Translations under genes and position numbers: made by a program
Part shown: piece by piece, positions 47,295 through 59,954 of the stretch
How positions within the stretch are numbered: position 1 is the first letter of the stretch
How the letters are laid out: each line of letters begins with the position of its first letter
Notes under the pieces: generated by a model
What the model was told of the DNA's origin: nothing
Database searches by the model: none
Seen by the model: only the letters and a program-made list of their open reading frames with translations
Origin: Distichodus sexfasciatus
Taxonomy: Eukaryota; Chordata; Actinopteri; Characiformes; Distichodontidae
Direction of reading: 5' to 3'
Assembly (NCBI GenBank): GCA_032718565.1
Contig: JAVGVS010000183.1
Location: 434,617-498,616 of the forward strand
DNA length: 64,000 nt

Positions 47295-47564
47295 AAGTAT
47301 CTGACGTTCAAATAATCTATATCATAAATCCCAATACTGAACTGTACTGGCAGCTAGTGAGAGAGTGTGTGAGGAGTTTGACACAGAAGATGACAGTAAC
47401 AACCCCAATCCACAACAACTTTCCATGTAAATATCTAAACTGGTGTTTTCATCTGTGGCCTATAGGATGAGTAACAGGTAAAAACATATTCAAATAATAT
47501 AGTGCTGGAAAAAACATCGGCTTCCTGAACTGCATTTCCAAATGGAATAATCCATGCATATGCA

Positions 47565-47800
47565 GATACTCTTATCGGTAAATTGTATTTCCAAATGAAA
47601 TAATCAATGCATAAGCAGACACTCTTATCCAGAGCAACTTTTATTTCTTAATTTCAGGAACAGTCTCCCTGGAGCAACTCCTGGAGTTAAGAGTCTTGCT
47701 CAAGGACCCAATGATGGTAGTTTGAGGGATAGGATTCGAACCCACAGCCTATAGGTCCCAAGATGAGTGCCTTAACCACTAGACTACCACCACACCAGTA
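47565..47800 (-). mobile_element. tRNA-headed SINE, family C, reverse orientation
   Basis: On the reverse strand the head reads TAGTCTAGTGGTTAAGGCAC (A-box-like) and GTGGGTTCGAATCC (B-box), followed by CTTGAGCAAGACTCTTAAC and the TCTGGATAAGAGTGTCTGC end shared by many fish SINEs and LINEs. A partial duplicate of that end precedes it (47540-47590). Confidence 0.8.
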
Positions 47801-47803
47801 ATA

Positions 47804-48009
47804 GGGCAGTTGGTGGCGTAACGGTAGGGTGTTCGCCCCGTCTTCAGAAGGTTGCAGGTTTGAATCAGGTAAGGTACCACTGAGGTACTCATAAACAAGA
47901 CTCTTGTTAGTTTCACGGATGGGTCAGATGCAGAGGTCACATTTCGTTGTAGTGCACTATGTGCTGTGCTGTGGTGTGTTCACAATGACAAATAATCATA
48001 TTTACTTTA
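47804..48009 (+). mobile_element. tRNA-headed SINE, family A
   Basis: GGGCAGTTGGTGGCGTAACG head, GCAGGTTTGAATC B-box, GGTACCACTGAGGTACTCA body and CACAATGACAAATAATCAT tail. It lies directly behind the family C copy. Confidence 0.85.
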
Positions 48010-48308
48010 AAGTCCTTTGTGACAATGCAGGATGAGTAATAGGTGATAACATTCAAATAATATACTGTTGGAGTCCAGACATAAAAAAAAAATAACATCA
48101 GCTTCCTGATTACACCAAGTAAAAAATGTTTCCAAGTAAGGAGACTTTACCACTTCCATGACTCCATCCTTTTGTGCGCAGTATTGAGTCAACGCCTATT
48201 GTTTATTGAATTGGATGATGCAAACTGTAAGTAGCTCCTATCTTAACTGTTAACAGAGCTAATGCAAAGGTGTAAAGAAAGCAAAAACAATCAAAGCAGC
48301 AAATTTAC

Positions 48309-48720
48309 CTCCAACTTTTTAACCGGATATGGTCAAATCCGTGATCCTCAACGCGAGCTCCGTCCGTCAAATATCCATCTAAGAGAGAATTTTTCTTCCA
48401 GTCATATCACCTCAACTGTAACAACCATAGAGAAAGGGGGGCAAAGGTGTCAGAAACAACCAGAATTCGCCGAGTATCTCGGAAAAGCGACTTAATGTCG
48501 CGTTGTAAATAATTGAAGTAATGCTCCCTGCTCCTGGAGATCAGTTACAAGAGTTTGTTACACGACTCCACCTTTCGAAAAGTTTCAAACAAGAACGTCC
48601 TGGAGACCCAGTGATCGACGTGGGAACGGACCAATCGTGTTAAAGACGCCGTTTCACTCCAGCCAATCGCAGCGCCAGCCGGAGCCGCCTGGACCCGCCC
48701 CCACCGTCCGTTTCCAGTAA
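48309..48720 (-). promoter_or_regulatory. Likely promoter and noncoding first exon of tnfaip8l1
   Basis: A CG-rich island in AT-rich surroundings, with two CCAAT boxes (about 48630 and 48663) and a GC box (CCCGCCCCCACC, about 48694). On the reverse strand a donor-like G|GTAAAT lies at 48308, so an exon of about 240 bases could start near 48550. No long reverse-strand frame runs through it, so it would be untranslated. Assignment to tnfaip8l1 is by position and strand. Confidence 0.5.
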
Positions 48721-48905
48721 TTATTCTGTAAAGTCCGCTGTAAAACTGAAGTCTGTGAGTTTCCCAAAGGAAATTACCCACAAAGAACAATGAAGGAGGA
48801 ACTTATGGACTGTTTTTTTTGGTGTAAATAAACATCGGCGAGGTCAACAGCTGTTAAATTAGAAGGTTTATGAGTTATTATGCGCGACAGCACCCCCTTC
48901 ACACA

Positions 48906-49293
48906 CACTTAGAAAAGATGTGTTAAAATGGACACAAACTGTATCAAATTCTTACACATTAATAGGTGAGTTTTGGGACAACGTTTCTTGTGTTAATTTT
49001 AACACATTCACTATGTTAACACTTCTAAAACAGTGAAAGTGTCAAGAAAGGTAACACAAAGATGTGTAAACAAGTATAATATTAACATATGTGCTATCCT
49101 TGGTTACACATATTGTGTTGAATGCTGTGAACAAATGCACTATATTGTGTACATTTTTAACTACACATAACTATCTGTAAACGATCTGACTTTTTTCCAT
49201 CACAATTTTATTAAACATTAACACAAAATATGTAAACTAAAGTGCTACACGTGATTTGTGTATTTTTTTCTACACATTTGTTCTAAGAGTGTA
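48906..49293. mobile_element. MITE with ACACTTAGAA-type ends
   Basis: ACACTTAGAAAAGATGTGT on the left pairs imperfectly with ACACATTTGTTCTAAGAGTGT on the right. The interior is full of GTGTTAA and AACACA motifs. Superfamily unknown. Confidence 0.6.
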
Positions 49294-49970
49294 TAGGCGA
49301 AACTGATTTAACCATACACTGATTAATTGAAACAAGTCTAACTGAAATCAGTCGTAATAAAAATAACTTGGCACAACATACCTGTAAGATAAACATGTTC
49401 CTTTCCAACCCTACTGACAAAAACACCATAGTCCACTATAGTGGTCATTTTGTGGTAATTTGGTGGGGTTAAAGCTGGTCAAGAGTCCAAAACACTTATG
49501 ACCATGGCCATGGTGGTTTGCCACCAAAACCAGCTCGAACCTTCCAAAAACGCAGATTAATATAGACAAGAGTGGGAGTAACTGTGTATTTATGGACCAA
49601 TATAAAGTGTTTTTCCCCAAAACTGTTTGTTCAAGCTATTCCCCATACCACCCCCTCTGTGAATGGTCTACTCTGTGAAAAACATCCTCTTAAAACTAAA
49701 TAAATCTTAGTCACGGAGATTTAAGACATACTGTGTATGATGCAAAAATCATTAAATAAAGAAGAGTTTCGACTGGTTCTTCTAACAAACAAATATTTCA
49801 AATTTAATTTAGATATCTCATTCAGAAGAGGGCTAACTTTATCTTTGCAGACTTTCATCCCACTAAAATTCCAGGTAATGAAAAGTATTCATCCAAAAGC
49901 GTTTCTGTGCTATAACTTGGAGCACAGCGACCCCCAGTGGAATTTTGTTGCATTCGCAAAATAAAACATA
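49294..49970. other. Spacer between tnfaip8l1 and cers1, left part
   Basis: No gene or clear repeat is recognised. Confidence 0.4.
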
Positions 49971-50963
49971 CAGTAGGGCAGATTTAAATCACAGCGCAGT
50001 GACTTGTTGACTCGTGGGCCATAACGGGTTCATACTTTGACAGAGGGGCCGGACCAAGAGCAGATGGATGGAGTGTTTGTGTGAACTAATTAAATGTAAA
50101 CGTTAACATAAAAGGTTTTGGTCTTTAAAAGGTAGCAAAGCATGAAAACGTAAGGCTTATTGTACAAATTATTTTCGCAATGCATTTCTTTCATAACACA
50201 GCGGTCATAACTCACCATCAATTTAGTGCTGTGAAGAAAAATAAGGTTAGTGCCAGACGGAAACACTTCTTTATCCATTTGGTATCCATCTGGACACAGA
50301 ATAAAATTATTTGATAAATAAATCATTTGTCTATATTTATTTATTTCTATTGATTATTTGCTAACATTATAAAATGGGAAAAAATCTTATCTTGAAAATG
50401 AAGAATGAAAAAGAAGTTTTGGATCATTTTGGCCTATATAATGAGCTGCTTTTGGGACAGCATAAAAGTGGCTTTGGTCCGTGACTCCTGAATCGCAGGT
50501 TTGTTTGGGTTTTTGCTGAGCCTGTAAATTAGCCGTCAGCCTCTGAGCAGTAGCCTCCCGTTCTTGCGGTGACTGCTTGCTAGCATAGTTAGCATACTTC
50601 GTGGCAAAGTGACGGCTGATATTGTATTCTTTGAAAACTGCAACAGTTTCCTGGCATATCAGACATACAGCCATTGATCGGACTTCGGTGAAAAATATTT
50701 TACTTTCCACTCCCTCTTAAACACCCGGCATTTACTGTCCACTTTTCTTTTCTGTGGTCCGCTCATGTCGCAAATCAAAAACGTGGAGTGAAGCGTCACA
50801 TCTCAACAAAGGTTAATGTGCCATCTACTGGGAAAACACAGCCATTGCAGGAAAATGCAAAACGAATGTCGTTTAATAATAAAATTCAGACAAATTCGGC
50901 GGGCCGGATTAAAAAACTGAACAGGTCGGGTATGGCCCGCGGGCCGTAATTTGCCCATGTCTG
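49971..50963 (-). mobile_element. hAT (Charlie-like) element, truncated, reverse orientation
   Basis: The right end, read in reverse, is CAGACATGGGCAAATTACGG followed by CCCGCGGGCC, a typical hAT/Charlie start. The left end CAGTAGGGCAGATT is a decayed copy of the same inverted repeat. The 8-base flanks no longer match. Inside is the start of a GTF2IRD2-like transposase frame (listed next). A fragment of the same element lies at about 63640-63760. Confidence 0.75.
50390..50766 (-). pseudogene. GTF2IRD2-like hAT transposase N-terminal fragment, frameshifted
   Basis: The reverse strand reads MSGPQKRKVDSKCRVFKREW from 50766, then a one-base frame change inside TATTTTTCACC (about 50690) into IFFTEVRSMAVCLICQETVA and YNISRHFATKYANYASKQS. 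CLICQETV with RHFATKY is the BED-type zinc-finger block of this family. The remainder of the transposase is missing. It is a dead transposon relic, not the host GTF2IRD2 gene. Confidence 0.8.
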
Positions 50964-52680
50964 GGTTAGATTCATAGCTAAGACTGGTGTCTTGATATTA
51001 AATACTAATCTGCTGTTGTACAGCGACGTCTTGACATTGAATCTCTTTGAAACACCAGTCAGATAAGTTTGGGGCGGGGTGACATTTTACTTTGCTGACA
51101 GAGATCTGAGAGAGATTCCAGTCTTACTGTAAAAAAAGAGGACATTTTAATAGTGTATGCAAAGATATTTAATCAAATCCAAATGTAAAACGTCTCAAGA
51201 ATATATTGTCTTCATGAGAGAAAGATAAATATAAAGTCATTCACCAATTTGTTCTTAAGTTTTTCTCTTTCTTCAATTTGTTCTTAAGAATTTGGGATGT
51301 AACAGAATAATATTATACAACTAACCAAAGAAAAAAACAATAAGCTAATGTTCTGCACAAACAGGACAGCAATTAAAATATCCTACAAGTGCTCTTACAA
51401 ATAAATCTCAAATAAAAAAAACATGTTAATGTGGGCTTTAAGAACAATTTATTTCTTAAGAATGACTGATGAAAGAGTCAAGAAAATTGGTGATGTATGT
51501 TTGATCTGTCAAGGGCTCTATAATTACAGCTCTACATTGAGTTATTAACAGAAAGCTTTTCTACATGTCATGCCTACTTCTGGTATTGGCAGGAGTCTCT
51601 ATGAATATGAATATGAAACAGCAACTCACTGATGACATCAACAAATCTAATTTACATTTGCACTTATGTCGTTTTGCAGACGCAAATACTACTGTAGAAG
51701 AACAGATCTTAACATTCCAAAAAATGTGTGCAGGAGTTCACATGAAAACTCTGAACACTACTAAAGCATAACAAAATGGTTTATTTCAGTGGTATTAAGG
51801 GTTAGGGTTATAGTACACATCACCATAACTGTACACATTTTTTTTGTAACAATAGTAGTTTTTTGGAGAGGATTATTACAAATAATTAAACATTGCAAAA
51901 ATAAAATTCGGAATGATTCATTAACATTATCAGCATATTCTATACATATACAATAAAACACTTTCAACAATCTCCTCTGACTTCAATTTGGGCATCAATG
52001 GATTAATTTGAAAGTTATATTTAGTGACCGGTAGGTGGCACCACACACATAAACTTCACACACTATCTGGGGACAAGGCGTCATATTCTCCTCTAACTTC
52101 TGATCTCTGTAAAATGTTTATACAGATTTGGAAATACATTATAATGTTTATTTGTGGTCATGTTGTCTTGTTACAGTGGCTGTAAATACCCTGCATCATC
52201 AGCATCCCAATTTATTTATTATTTATTGTTGATAATCTAATCTACAGTCATTGACAATCATTTCTCTATCTTTAACGAACCATCAGTACATTGCGAATTA
52301 GTTTTCCTAAAATGTTATATACAATCCTGTTTTACCCTATAGATGAGACTATAAGAGAATATTTAATGCCCATAAACATGTTTACACCACTTTTATTCAA
52401 TACATGTAGCGAGACCAGCAATAGACTAGTTACACATTTTATTCATATAAGTGACATGTGCAGATGCATCTGTGACTAAATTTCATTTCTATTGATTGCT
52501 TTTATCAAGCTCAAATGTTTCAAGTTTTTAAATAAAACTACGTCACACCGCCTCACTTATTGCAGTAGTGTTTCGTCTTTAAATTTGTCTTTATTGGCCG
52601 CGTAAATGTTATATTTGCTAAAGGACATTATAATTAGGATTTTCAGATCTGAAGATCATTCTGAGATCAAAGCGCGTGAA
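50964..52680. other. Spacer between tnfaip8l1 and cers1, right part
   Basis: AT-rich. About 51230-51500 shows TTGTTCTTAAG motifs of an old dispersed repeat also seen near 18780 and 34320. No gene is recognised. Confidence 0.4.
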
Positions 52681-53859
52681 AATGACGTCGTCCCGCGTGT
52701 CATTTTTTCTGCTTAAAGGGAGACTCCAAATCCCTCGCCAAGTCGTGTGTAAATCGACCCCATTGGCTTTCATTGATGATTAGCCATGTTAGCATCTTTA
52801 AACGAAGTTCTCCTTTAATGGCCTGTTACCTATAACAGCATCAAGAATATCACGTTTATTAGGTCGTCCGGAACGCTTAAGACTATTTTTTTATATATAT
52901 ATATTTGTGGTTTTAGTTTAAATTTAGTGAAATTAAAGTGCGTATGTAGTGCTGATTGTGGTCCTATGTGGAAGATTCTCTCAACACGCCTCTCGGTAAC
53001 ACCCGGCGTTTTAGGTCTGTCACGTTTTTCTCAGCTGTGTCACAATGTGGACGGAAGGCGGACCAGCAGCAGCAGCGCGGCCGTATAAATGGGGACCAGT
53101 TGGCCTTTTTAAAACACTTTCCTGCTGCTTTTCTTAACATCTTCATCATCATCATCATCATCATCCTTATCCTTTAAATACGGATTACAAACCAGAACCG
53201 GACGCAGATCTTGACTAAAACGAGGCGGCGAAAAAATAACGGAAAAGACGCAGACGCGCTTTGATGCGGAAAACGTAACAGTCAAAACGCGAACCCGCGG
53301 GTTGAAGCGTAATATTAGAATCTTTTTAAGTGCTGGAATATGCTATCATTATCCTCGTAATTATTATTAATTACTCGCTCTTTCTCTTCCTACTTACAGA
53401 CGGCCAACAGCCTAAATTGATATGCGTCCAAATGATGCTTGTGTGAAGCAGACAGAACCGAATTTTAATTTACTCTTTTAAAAACACAATTTCGCCATTA
53501 ACCTGGGGCTACGCGACGAACTAACATTAAAAAAAACAATAAACCGTTTGACGCTTGCAACCTGCATTAGGTCTATTTCTACAAAAGAGAATTTAGTAGT
53601 ATTTTATATTTTATGACAGGCAGGTTTCAACGGATGTCTTAATTTAGAAAAGAAAGAGTCTGGAAGGCTGTTAAAGTTAAGAAGCTTAAAGTTTATTTTT
53701 AAGGCTTTGCATGGGAAGGTGGACATAGCTGCTGCTGCGACGTGTGTGTGTGTGTGTGTGTGTTTGTTTGTGTGTCGACGCCAGCTTGGCGACATAATAT
53801 TCGAAAAAGAAGAAGAGGAAGAAAAAGCAGACTGCAAAAGCAACTTGTTCTTCAGCACA
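52681..53859 (+). promoter_or_regulatory. cers1 promoter and 5'UTR
   Basis: A CG-richer stretch with a CRE-like TGACGTC (52683-52689), a TATA box in GC context (CCGTATAAAT, 53081-53090; start expected near 53115) and a GCGGCC motif. A strong splice acceptor (TTTCTCTTCCTACTTACAG, to 53399) suggests an intron in the 5'UTR, with a donor-like GTAACA near 53274. Small runs of CAT (53143-53165) and GT (53741-53775) are present. Confidence 0.5.
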
Positions 53860-54120
53860 ATGGAGGGAGATGCCGGGGCTGATATTGCTGATGGTGGAGG
53901 GCTGATGGACGAGCCCATGCCGGGCTACACTGACTTCCTCCCCAGGGCTTATTCGGCGATTTTTGGTGCCTTGAGAAAGTGTACGGACTGCGGCTTGGAG
54001 CTCTCCACCCGAACTCTGCTCCATCACGCCCACATCACCCCCATCGAGCTCGGCCTCTGGCTCTTCTGCGCCGTGATGTGGACCGAAATGAGGCGGGCTC
54101 TGACCACCCACGCCTTTCAG
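53860..54120 (+). CDS. cers1: Ceramide synthase 1, first coding exon only
   Basis: CERS1 joins a C18 acyl-CoA to sphinganine in the ER membrane to give dihydroceramide; in mammals it is mainly neuronal and muscular. The exon encodes 87 residues from a strong start (ACAATGG) to a donor at 54121 (CAG|GTACAT), phase 0. EPMPGYTDFLPRAYSAIF, the CTDCGLEL motif, LLHHAHITPIELGLW and the following hydrophobic stretch (first membrane segment, about residues 64-80) match the N-terminus of mammalian CERS1. The catalytic Lag1 motif and other exons are not in the window, so intron 1 exceeds 9.8 kb. An in-frame ATG at 53707 lies in the leader and is less likely. The reverse-strand frame here is a shadow. 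Confidence 0.88.
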
Positions 54121-56435
54121 GTACATCAAGTAGTGGAAAGAGTAGTGAATATTTGTGCTGAAGTGCAAATACTGTTACATTGTTGAAATTATACTCAGTT
54201 ACATGTCCTTAAAAAGGTACTCAAGTAAAAGCTTCTCGGAGTGCTAGTTACCTTTTAGCCACTGATATCAATTTGTCCGTCTTTATTTTTGTGATTTTAT
54301 GAATTTATTCCTGTCAGGAATGCTACCTTTATTCTTATATCAATAGTTTCACGTGGTACAAGACTCTTTACTCACTTGTTCAGATATCTTTATTGGCTAC
54401 CCAAATGCCAGTTAAAGGCAAGGCCATAGACTCGACTGGGCAAGTGCCCAGGGGCCCCAGCCAATGGAAGGCCCCCCATCATTTAGCACAAGTAGACCTT
54501 TAAATATCTTTTCCTAATTTTTACATTTTTCACTGGAAATGATGCATACAGATTATACATTAATCATTTAAAAATAGAATTTTCTAAAGAGAGAACAATT
54601 TATTTAAAAAAAAAAATCACAATTGCATTTGACCCATCCATGACAGAGCAGTGGGCAGCTGACGTGCAGCACTTTGGGAGCAGGGCTTGGGGACTGTACC
54701 TTGCTCGTGAGTACATCAGTGGTACCTTTACCCGATGACTGTCAGAGCATGAAGCATTACTGTTACACAGCCGACTGCCCCGGTGACTTTTAGATATGCT
54801 CGAGTGATGCCCTTCCTGATTTTACAAATTGAGTTCACTTAAGCAGATTCTCTTAATTTATTTAGACCGGCCTTGTAGATTTTCCTGGAAGATTGTGATT
54901 ATCAATGTATATTTGCAATATTAAATAAGGTTAAATGGAGACCATAAAAGGATCATTTTTAGGCCTGTAGATGCTGTGAGTTGGATGAACTGTATTTTAG
55001 GATCCTGAAGAAGTGGCTCCTTTTTCTAGCAATCACATAGGCAAAGAAACTTAAGGAGGATATTTGAATAGCGTTCACTGTATCTAGACTGTGGCAGTGA
55101 ATAAAATACAGCGCATGGAAATTGATCTTTAAGGTTCTTACTAAATATTTGAAGTGGTCGTGAAACATTAGCTCCCACCTGTGGCCCTGTATGTTTATTA
55201 AACAGCATTTGAGCCTGTGAAAGTGCAGGCCAATCAAGTAGGTAGTGTTGCAGATAATGTGTGTGTGTGTTTGTCTATATATTTAACACAGCCCGTTCCT
55301 GTGTTTAATAAGCAATCTGAGCACTTTGACTATCAAACAGGTGGATATTTATCTGGGATCGTAAAGATCACCAGTTATTGAATTATCATAGGTGCAGATG
55401 ACCTTAAAAAGAGACGATAAATAAGACATAAACTTTTCACATAGTTTATGTATATCACAGTCATGCCTCAAGCAGCATGTTCAAAGTGCTTTCCAGATAA
55501 GCTGATCACCTGTGTTTCAAAATTGTTATGCTTGAGTTACATAAGTTATCAGAGGACATATTGCTTATCATCCTGTATATATTAATTCAGTTATATTATA
55601 CATGTTTTGGATTGACAAACTCTAAATAGAATGTTACTATATTTTGTGGTCGTCTTTTACAATTCAGCTATCCAATACTGATTCCCACAACAAGCTATAA
55701 CTAGGTCAGGGACCTTCCAATCACTAACGTTATCGTGTGTGATAAGTGTATCAGGATACAAAGGGCTAGCAATCCTGCAGAACTGTCAAGATTTTCACAG
55801 GAGGCCGAAAATGATCATGGTACATTTTGAATAGTTTATCGGCGAACACAAAAACTCGGATAAGTTTGTAGTAAACAACTCGTACTTGAACCTTGACACA
55901 TGCTTTAAATGTGTTGGTGTGAGAAGAACTGTGTTGAGTGTGTGTGTGTGTGTTTGCATGTGAGGCAGGAACATCATGACATGGCTGAGTACTCTGGTGA
56001 TTCAGAGTCTCCCCACACTCACGCTTAGCACAGGAAGCCGCCCTCTAGAGCAAAGCCACACCGATTTCAGTTGAACATCCGTCTTGAAAAACGCAGTTAA
56101 CCAGCTGCTGCTGCTGTTTATAGAGACGGTTTCTCCATGGTAGCCAAACTCTGTGGCTAGGGCTGGGCAATTAATCGAAAATGCTAAAAGCTTGACACAG
56201 CAAAGTTAAACTGGGCTGTGAAGTCACTTTTTGAGCTTGTGACTGCACTGTAAAAGATGATTAGATAAATAATTCATAACAACATGAATGCATAATAACA
56301 TGAATGCTGCGTTCATTTACTTCTACTTAAAACTTAAAAATTTATTCAATTATTCAATTCAATTCACAAAAATTTTAAGTAATGAAATTGCAACATGCTG
56401 TGGTTCTTTCTAGAGATAAATCACATTTATACTTA
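54121..56435 (+). other. cers1 intron 1, left part
   Basis: Contains a reverse family A SINE (54617-54785). No further exon of cers1 and no other gene are recognised. Confidence 0.5.
54617..54785 (-). mobile_element. SINE family A, partial, reverse orientation
   Basis: GCATTTGACCCATCCATGAC, GAGCAGTGGGCAGCTGACGT and CTCGTGAGTACATCAGTGGT follow family A order in reverse. The head is decayed. Confidence 0.75.
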
Positions 56436-57250
56436 CAGAATTTAGCGGGTGCTCTTATCCAGAGTGACCTTTCATATTCCTAATTTCAGGCACAGTCTCC
56501 TTGAGAGCAACTTGGGACTAAGGCTACGTTCACACTGCCAGCCACATTGTTCAATTCCGATTTTTTTGCTCAGATCGGATTTGTCTATCTTGACGGTTCA
56601 CAAGTGACATGTATCTGACTGTAATGTGAACGCATCGGTCCTCCGAAACGTCACGCATGCGCACATTGATACGTTTTTACACGGGTCAACTGCGTCACCA
56701 ACAACAAAAAACGTCATATCTGTGGGACGACTCATGGCATTAGAAATGGAGGCGTTAGTGGCTCACGCATGAATCGCACTTTGCTCTGGAGGACGACAAA
56801 CAGTGAGTCAGCTGTACATGAGCAGGTCGAAAAGGAGAAAAAAAGTCAGGCGGCTGGCTTTTTCTGTTATCGCAGTTCTCCTCCATTTTTACCTTCCCGT
56901 GCGGCCGGTGCAGGCTGATGATGTCAGCGCATGCGTATAAGCAAAAAGCCACGTGAATTCCGATCTGAGCGTTCCCATTCAGGTCGCATGGCCGCAAATC
57001 GGATACGCATGCGATTTAGTAGCACATATGAAAGTGACACAAATCTGATTTGAAAAGATCAGATTTGCGTGTCCACACAGCCCTGAAAAGATCAGATCTG
57101 TGTCACATCTGATTTGAGTCACTTCAGTATGGCAGTGTGAACGTAGCCTAAGGGTCTTGCTCAGGGACCCAGTGAATGTTATTCCAGAGGTAGGACTAAA
57201 ACCCACAACCTCTTGGCCCAGAGTTGAGTGTCCTAACCACTAGGCCACTA
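56436..57250 (-). mobile_element. SINE family C, split by a Harbinger MITE
   Basis: The left part (56436-56521: GCTCTTATCCAGAGTGACCT, CACAGTCTCCTTGAGAGCAA) and right part (57149-57250: AGGGTCTTGCTCAGGGACCC to CCTAACCACTAGGCCACTA) join into one family C copy once the 56522-57148 insert and one TAA are removed. Confidence 0.85.
56522..57148. mobile_element. PIF/Harbinger MITE with TAA target duplication
   Basis: Ends GGCTACGTTCACACTGCCA and TGGCAGTGTGAACGTAGCC are a perfect 19-base inverted repeat. TAA flanks it on both sides (56519-56521 and 57149-57151), as expected for PIF/Harbinger. Length is 627 bases. The interior has many CAGATCGGATTTG-type subrepeats and no transposase. Confidence 0.9.
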
Positions 57251-58708
57251 ATCACATAGAGCATTCAGAATGCTGTAGAATGTAAAGTGAAAAGTGAAAC
57301 ACTGAAGCTTAAACTAGGAGTTGAAATAATAAATTCAGTTTGATTTTTCTAGAAACGTCAGATTTTAAGTTGAACCAGATGGATTTTTTAATGGTGTGTG
57401 ACGTGATAACACATTCATTCAAGCTTAAACAAAGCCAAATGTGCAACTCAGTTTTAAGTTAATTTGGCATCTTCGACTTTTGACTCCAAAAACCTAAGCA
57501 GTTGAAATTTCAATTGAAATAAATTACAATCCATTGTATATTCAGTTGAAGAAAGATCTGAGTTTGTTAACGTGACAGATTGATCTGATCGTATCAGTTT
57601 TACAGTTTAGATGAGTTCTGTGTTTTTCGATCCCTTTAATGGACTTTTGCTGGCAAACCAGTGTTTATTATCCTGCTGTATGTGAGTAAACATGCCAGCG
57701 GTAGGTTTTCATCGCCCTCTGAGTTGACGTATGGTTTGTTTACCATGCGCGGAAATATAAAACCGGTATTTTTACCGTGCTGTCCATAAGTGATTATATA
57801 GCAGCTATGTTTACCTTGCTCCCTACGAAGTAATTAATGGCAGGTGTTCAGACTCAGACGCCCTAGGTTGAAGTTTTAAGACTCAACATTTTTTGTTGAG
57901 CTAAACGGAATCCTTCGCCTAGACATCAAGGCCAGTAAACTCAAAGCTTTCTTAGTGTTAATAGACCTCATGCACCAATGTTTTTGTTTCTTAAACTTGT
58001 TATTAAAATTGTAGACTTAATGTTTTGCACAACCATGGATGCAGTGAAATGCATGTATTAGTGCTTTTTAGCAGTCATAGAGTCTTTTCTTACCTATGAA
58101 CAAATTTTAAATAAGAAACATTTCTTCCTACGGTTGGTGAATGAGGCTCAGCGATTTTTGTGTAGGTTTATAATTCAAGTTTCATCATGACACGATGTTT
58201 TATACAGTGTTGGGAGTAATGCGTTACAAAAGCACAATTACAGTAATGCTTTACTTTTTGCTGTAACAGTAATCAGTCCCTCTAGGATTTTGCAGGCCTT
58301 TCTTGAGATTGTCGTGGGCCTAAAATGCCTGATTTTGTGGCAGTTTTCCAAAAAATTGTGTTGAAAGTTGCAGTGTTTTTAGGCATTCTGTTGCAATAAA
58401 GTTGTGGTAAAATGTGCGATTTTGTTTCCCTTTATAATGATTCTTTAACAATTAGTTAAAATGAAGGGAACAAAACCACTATTATTTTTATTAACCATTA
58501 ATCATTTAGTTATTTTTAAAGGTAAATGTGAGGCGTTTTTATCACACGTTTCCTGCATTTTCTAAACATAACAAGCAAGTGAATTTGAAAGTGAAAAATT
58601 GCGGAAAGGTTGCACGGTAGTGAAGAATTCGCTGGGATTGGCTGAATTTGTGTTAATAGTTGCGATCGCAACATCACGAAATCCTGAAGGGTAATGTTGT
58701 AATGGAAC
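57251..58708 (+). other. cers1 intron 1, middle part
   Basis: AT-rich. About 57960-58160 carries a TTCCTACGGTTGGTGAATGA segment of an old dispersed repeat. No exon is recognised. Confidence 0.4.
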
Positions 58709-59946
58709 TAGGGATGCACCAATACCACTTTTTTACAAACCGATACGAGTACGAGTATTTTTATTTGTGTACTTGCTGATACAGAGTACCGATACCGATA
58801 CTTCTTAGATTCTTAGGTGTAATTAATTGGGAGGCAGATTTTATTTTCTCCTTTGCAGATTATAATAAGGCTATAATAAGGCTAAATATCAAATCATTAA
58901 CACAAGGCTATTCCACGCCAAAAATAAACAGATCTTTCTGGTTGTAACAAAAAAGTGTCATCACATTAGACAAAATGTAAATATAAGCAGATAAATGAAA
59001 TGAAATGTACTGCATAGTTAACACAGGCAACTTAAGTCAGCAAAACTTACTCTGTTGACACATTCAGGGCTCCAGACAAAAGAAAGAAGTTAGGAGCCTG
59101 GCTTTATTTACATTATGACTAACGCTTCCTCAATTTTGATTGGCCAGCAAGAGAGAAGTGATATTGACGAGCAAAGCGCTGTTCTAGAAGTTGAACGGAT
59201 TTCAACTTGAAGCACTCTGAGCACTGCGGTAAAAAAAACAAAAACAAACCCTGTCCACCAGACGCTTTTTTTGCGCTGAGGGTCAAAATCTCACTTCCAA
59301 AGCACTTTCTCGGCGCTTGTTGTTGCTAAGTTACAAAAAGCGTCGGGAACTTCTGCGTTCGGTCCTATAAACATCGTAGCATCTTCCTTTGAGTTCGGAA
59401 GTTTAGATGCCGCTATTCGGCCTCATCGTAGCGCGGCCTTCTTTTACTGTTTATGGATACAGCAGGATTTTTATATTTATTTATTTTCCCCGCAGGGGAC
59501 GTAGTCACGACGGCCACCTTAACTATAAAGCGTTGCGGGAAACGCTGGGGCTGAGACTATCTGCACATAATTAAAAGCTGTTTCTTGCTTTAAAAAAAAA
59601 AAATTCCCTTCGATTGAGAGAGACGGTTGCTATTGGTGACTGGGAAGAACAAACTAGTTGGAAAAAAAATCCAGTCGCACTGGTGAACATTGTAGTTGCC
59701 ATTTGGAGCCCTGGATTTCACCTGAGCTTGTGGGCAGGACCTCTGAACCTAAGTTTCTGGATCGTTGTCTCCCCCTAGACATCGAAGTCAGGTAGGACAA
59801 CAAATTACATCCGCCGACTACGACGTTTGTTGTAGTGAGTGGTATCGGTGTGTGGTATCGGCAGTTATTTACGAGAACGAGTACGAGTATATTAATGAAG
59901 TATCGGCCCGATACCCGATACTGGTATCGGTATCGGTGCAACCCTA
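58709..59946. mobile_element. hAT non-autonomous element with perfect 8-bp duplication
   Basis: Ends TAGGGATGCACCAATACC and GGTATCGGTGCAACCCTA are inverted repeats. AATGGAAC flanks both sides (58701-58708 and 59947-59954). Length is 1238 bases; GGTATCGGTATCGG-type subrepeats sit near the ends. No intact transposase frame is present. Confidence 0.9.
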
Positions 59947-59954
59947 AATGGAAC

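Noticed and set aside
53707..53859. Upstream in-frame start MHGKVD for cers1
   Set aside because: Translates through a GT run and an AG-rich run; the ATG at 53860 has a strong context and matches family N-termini.
53686..54168. 160-residue minus-strand open frame
   Set aside because: Antisense of cers1 exon 1 plus GT-repeat translation.
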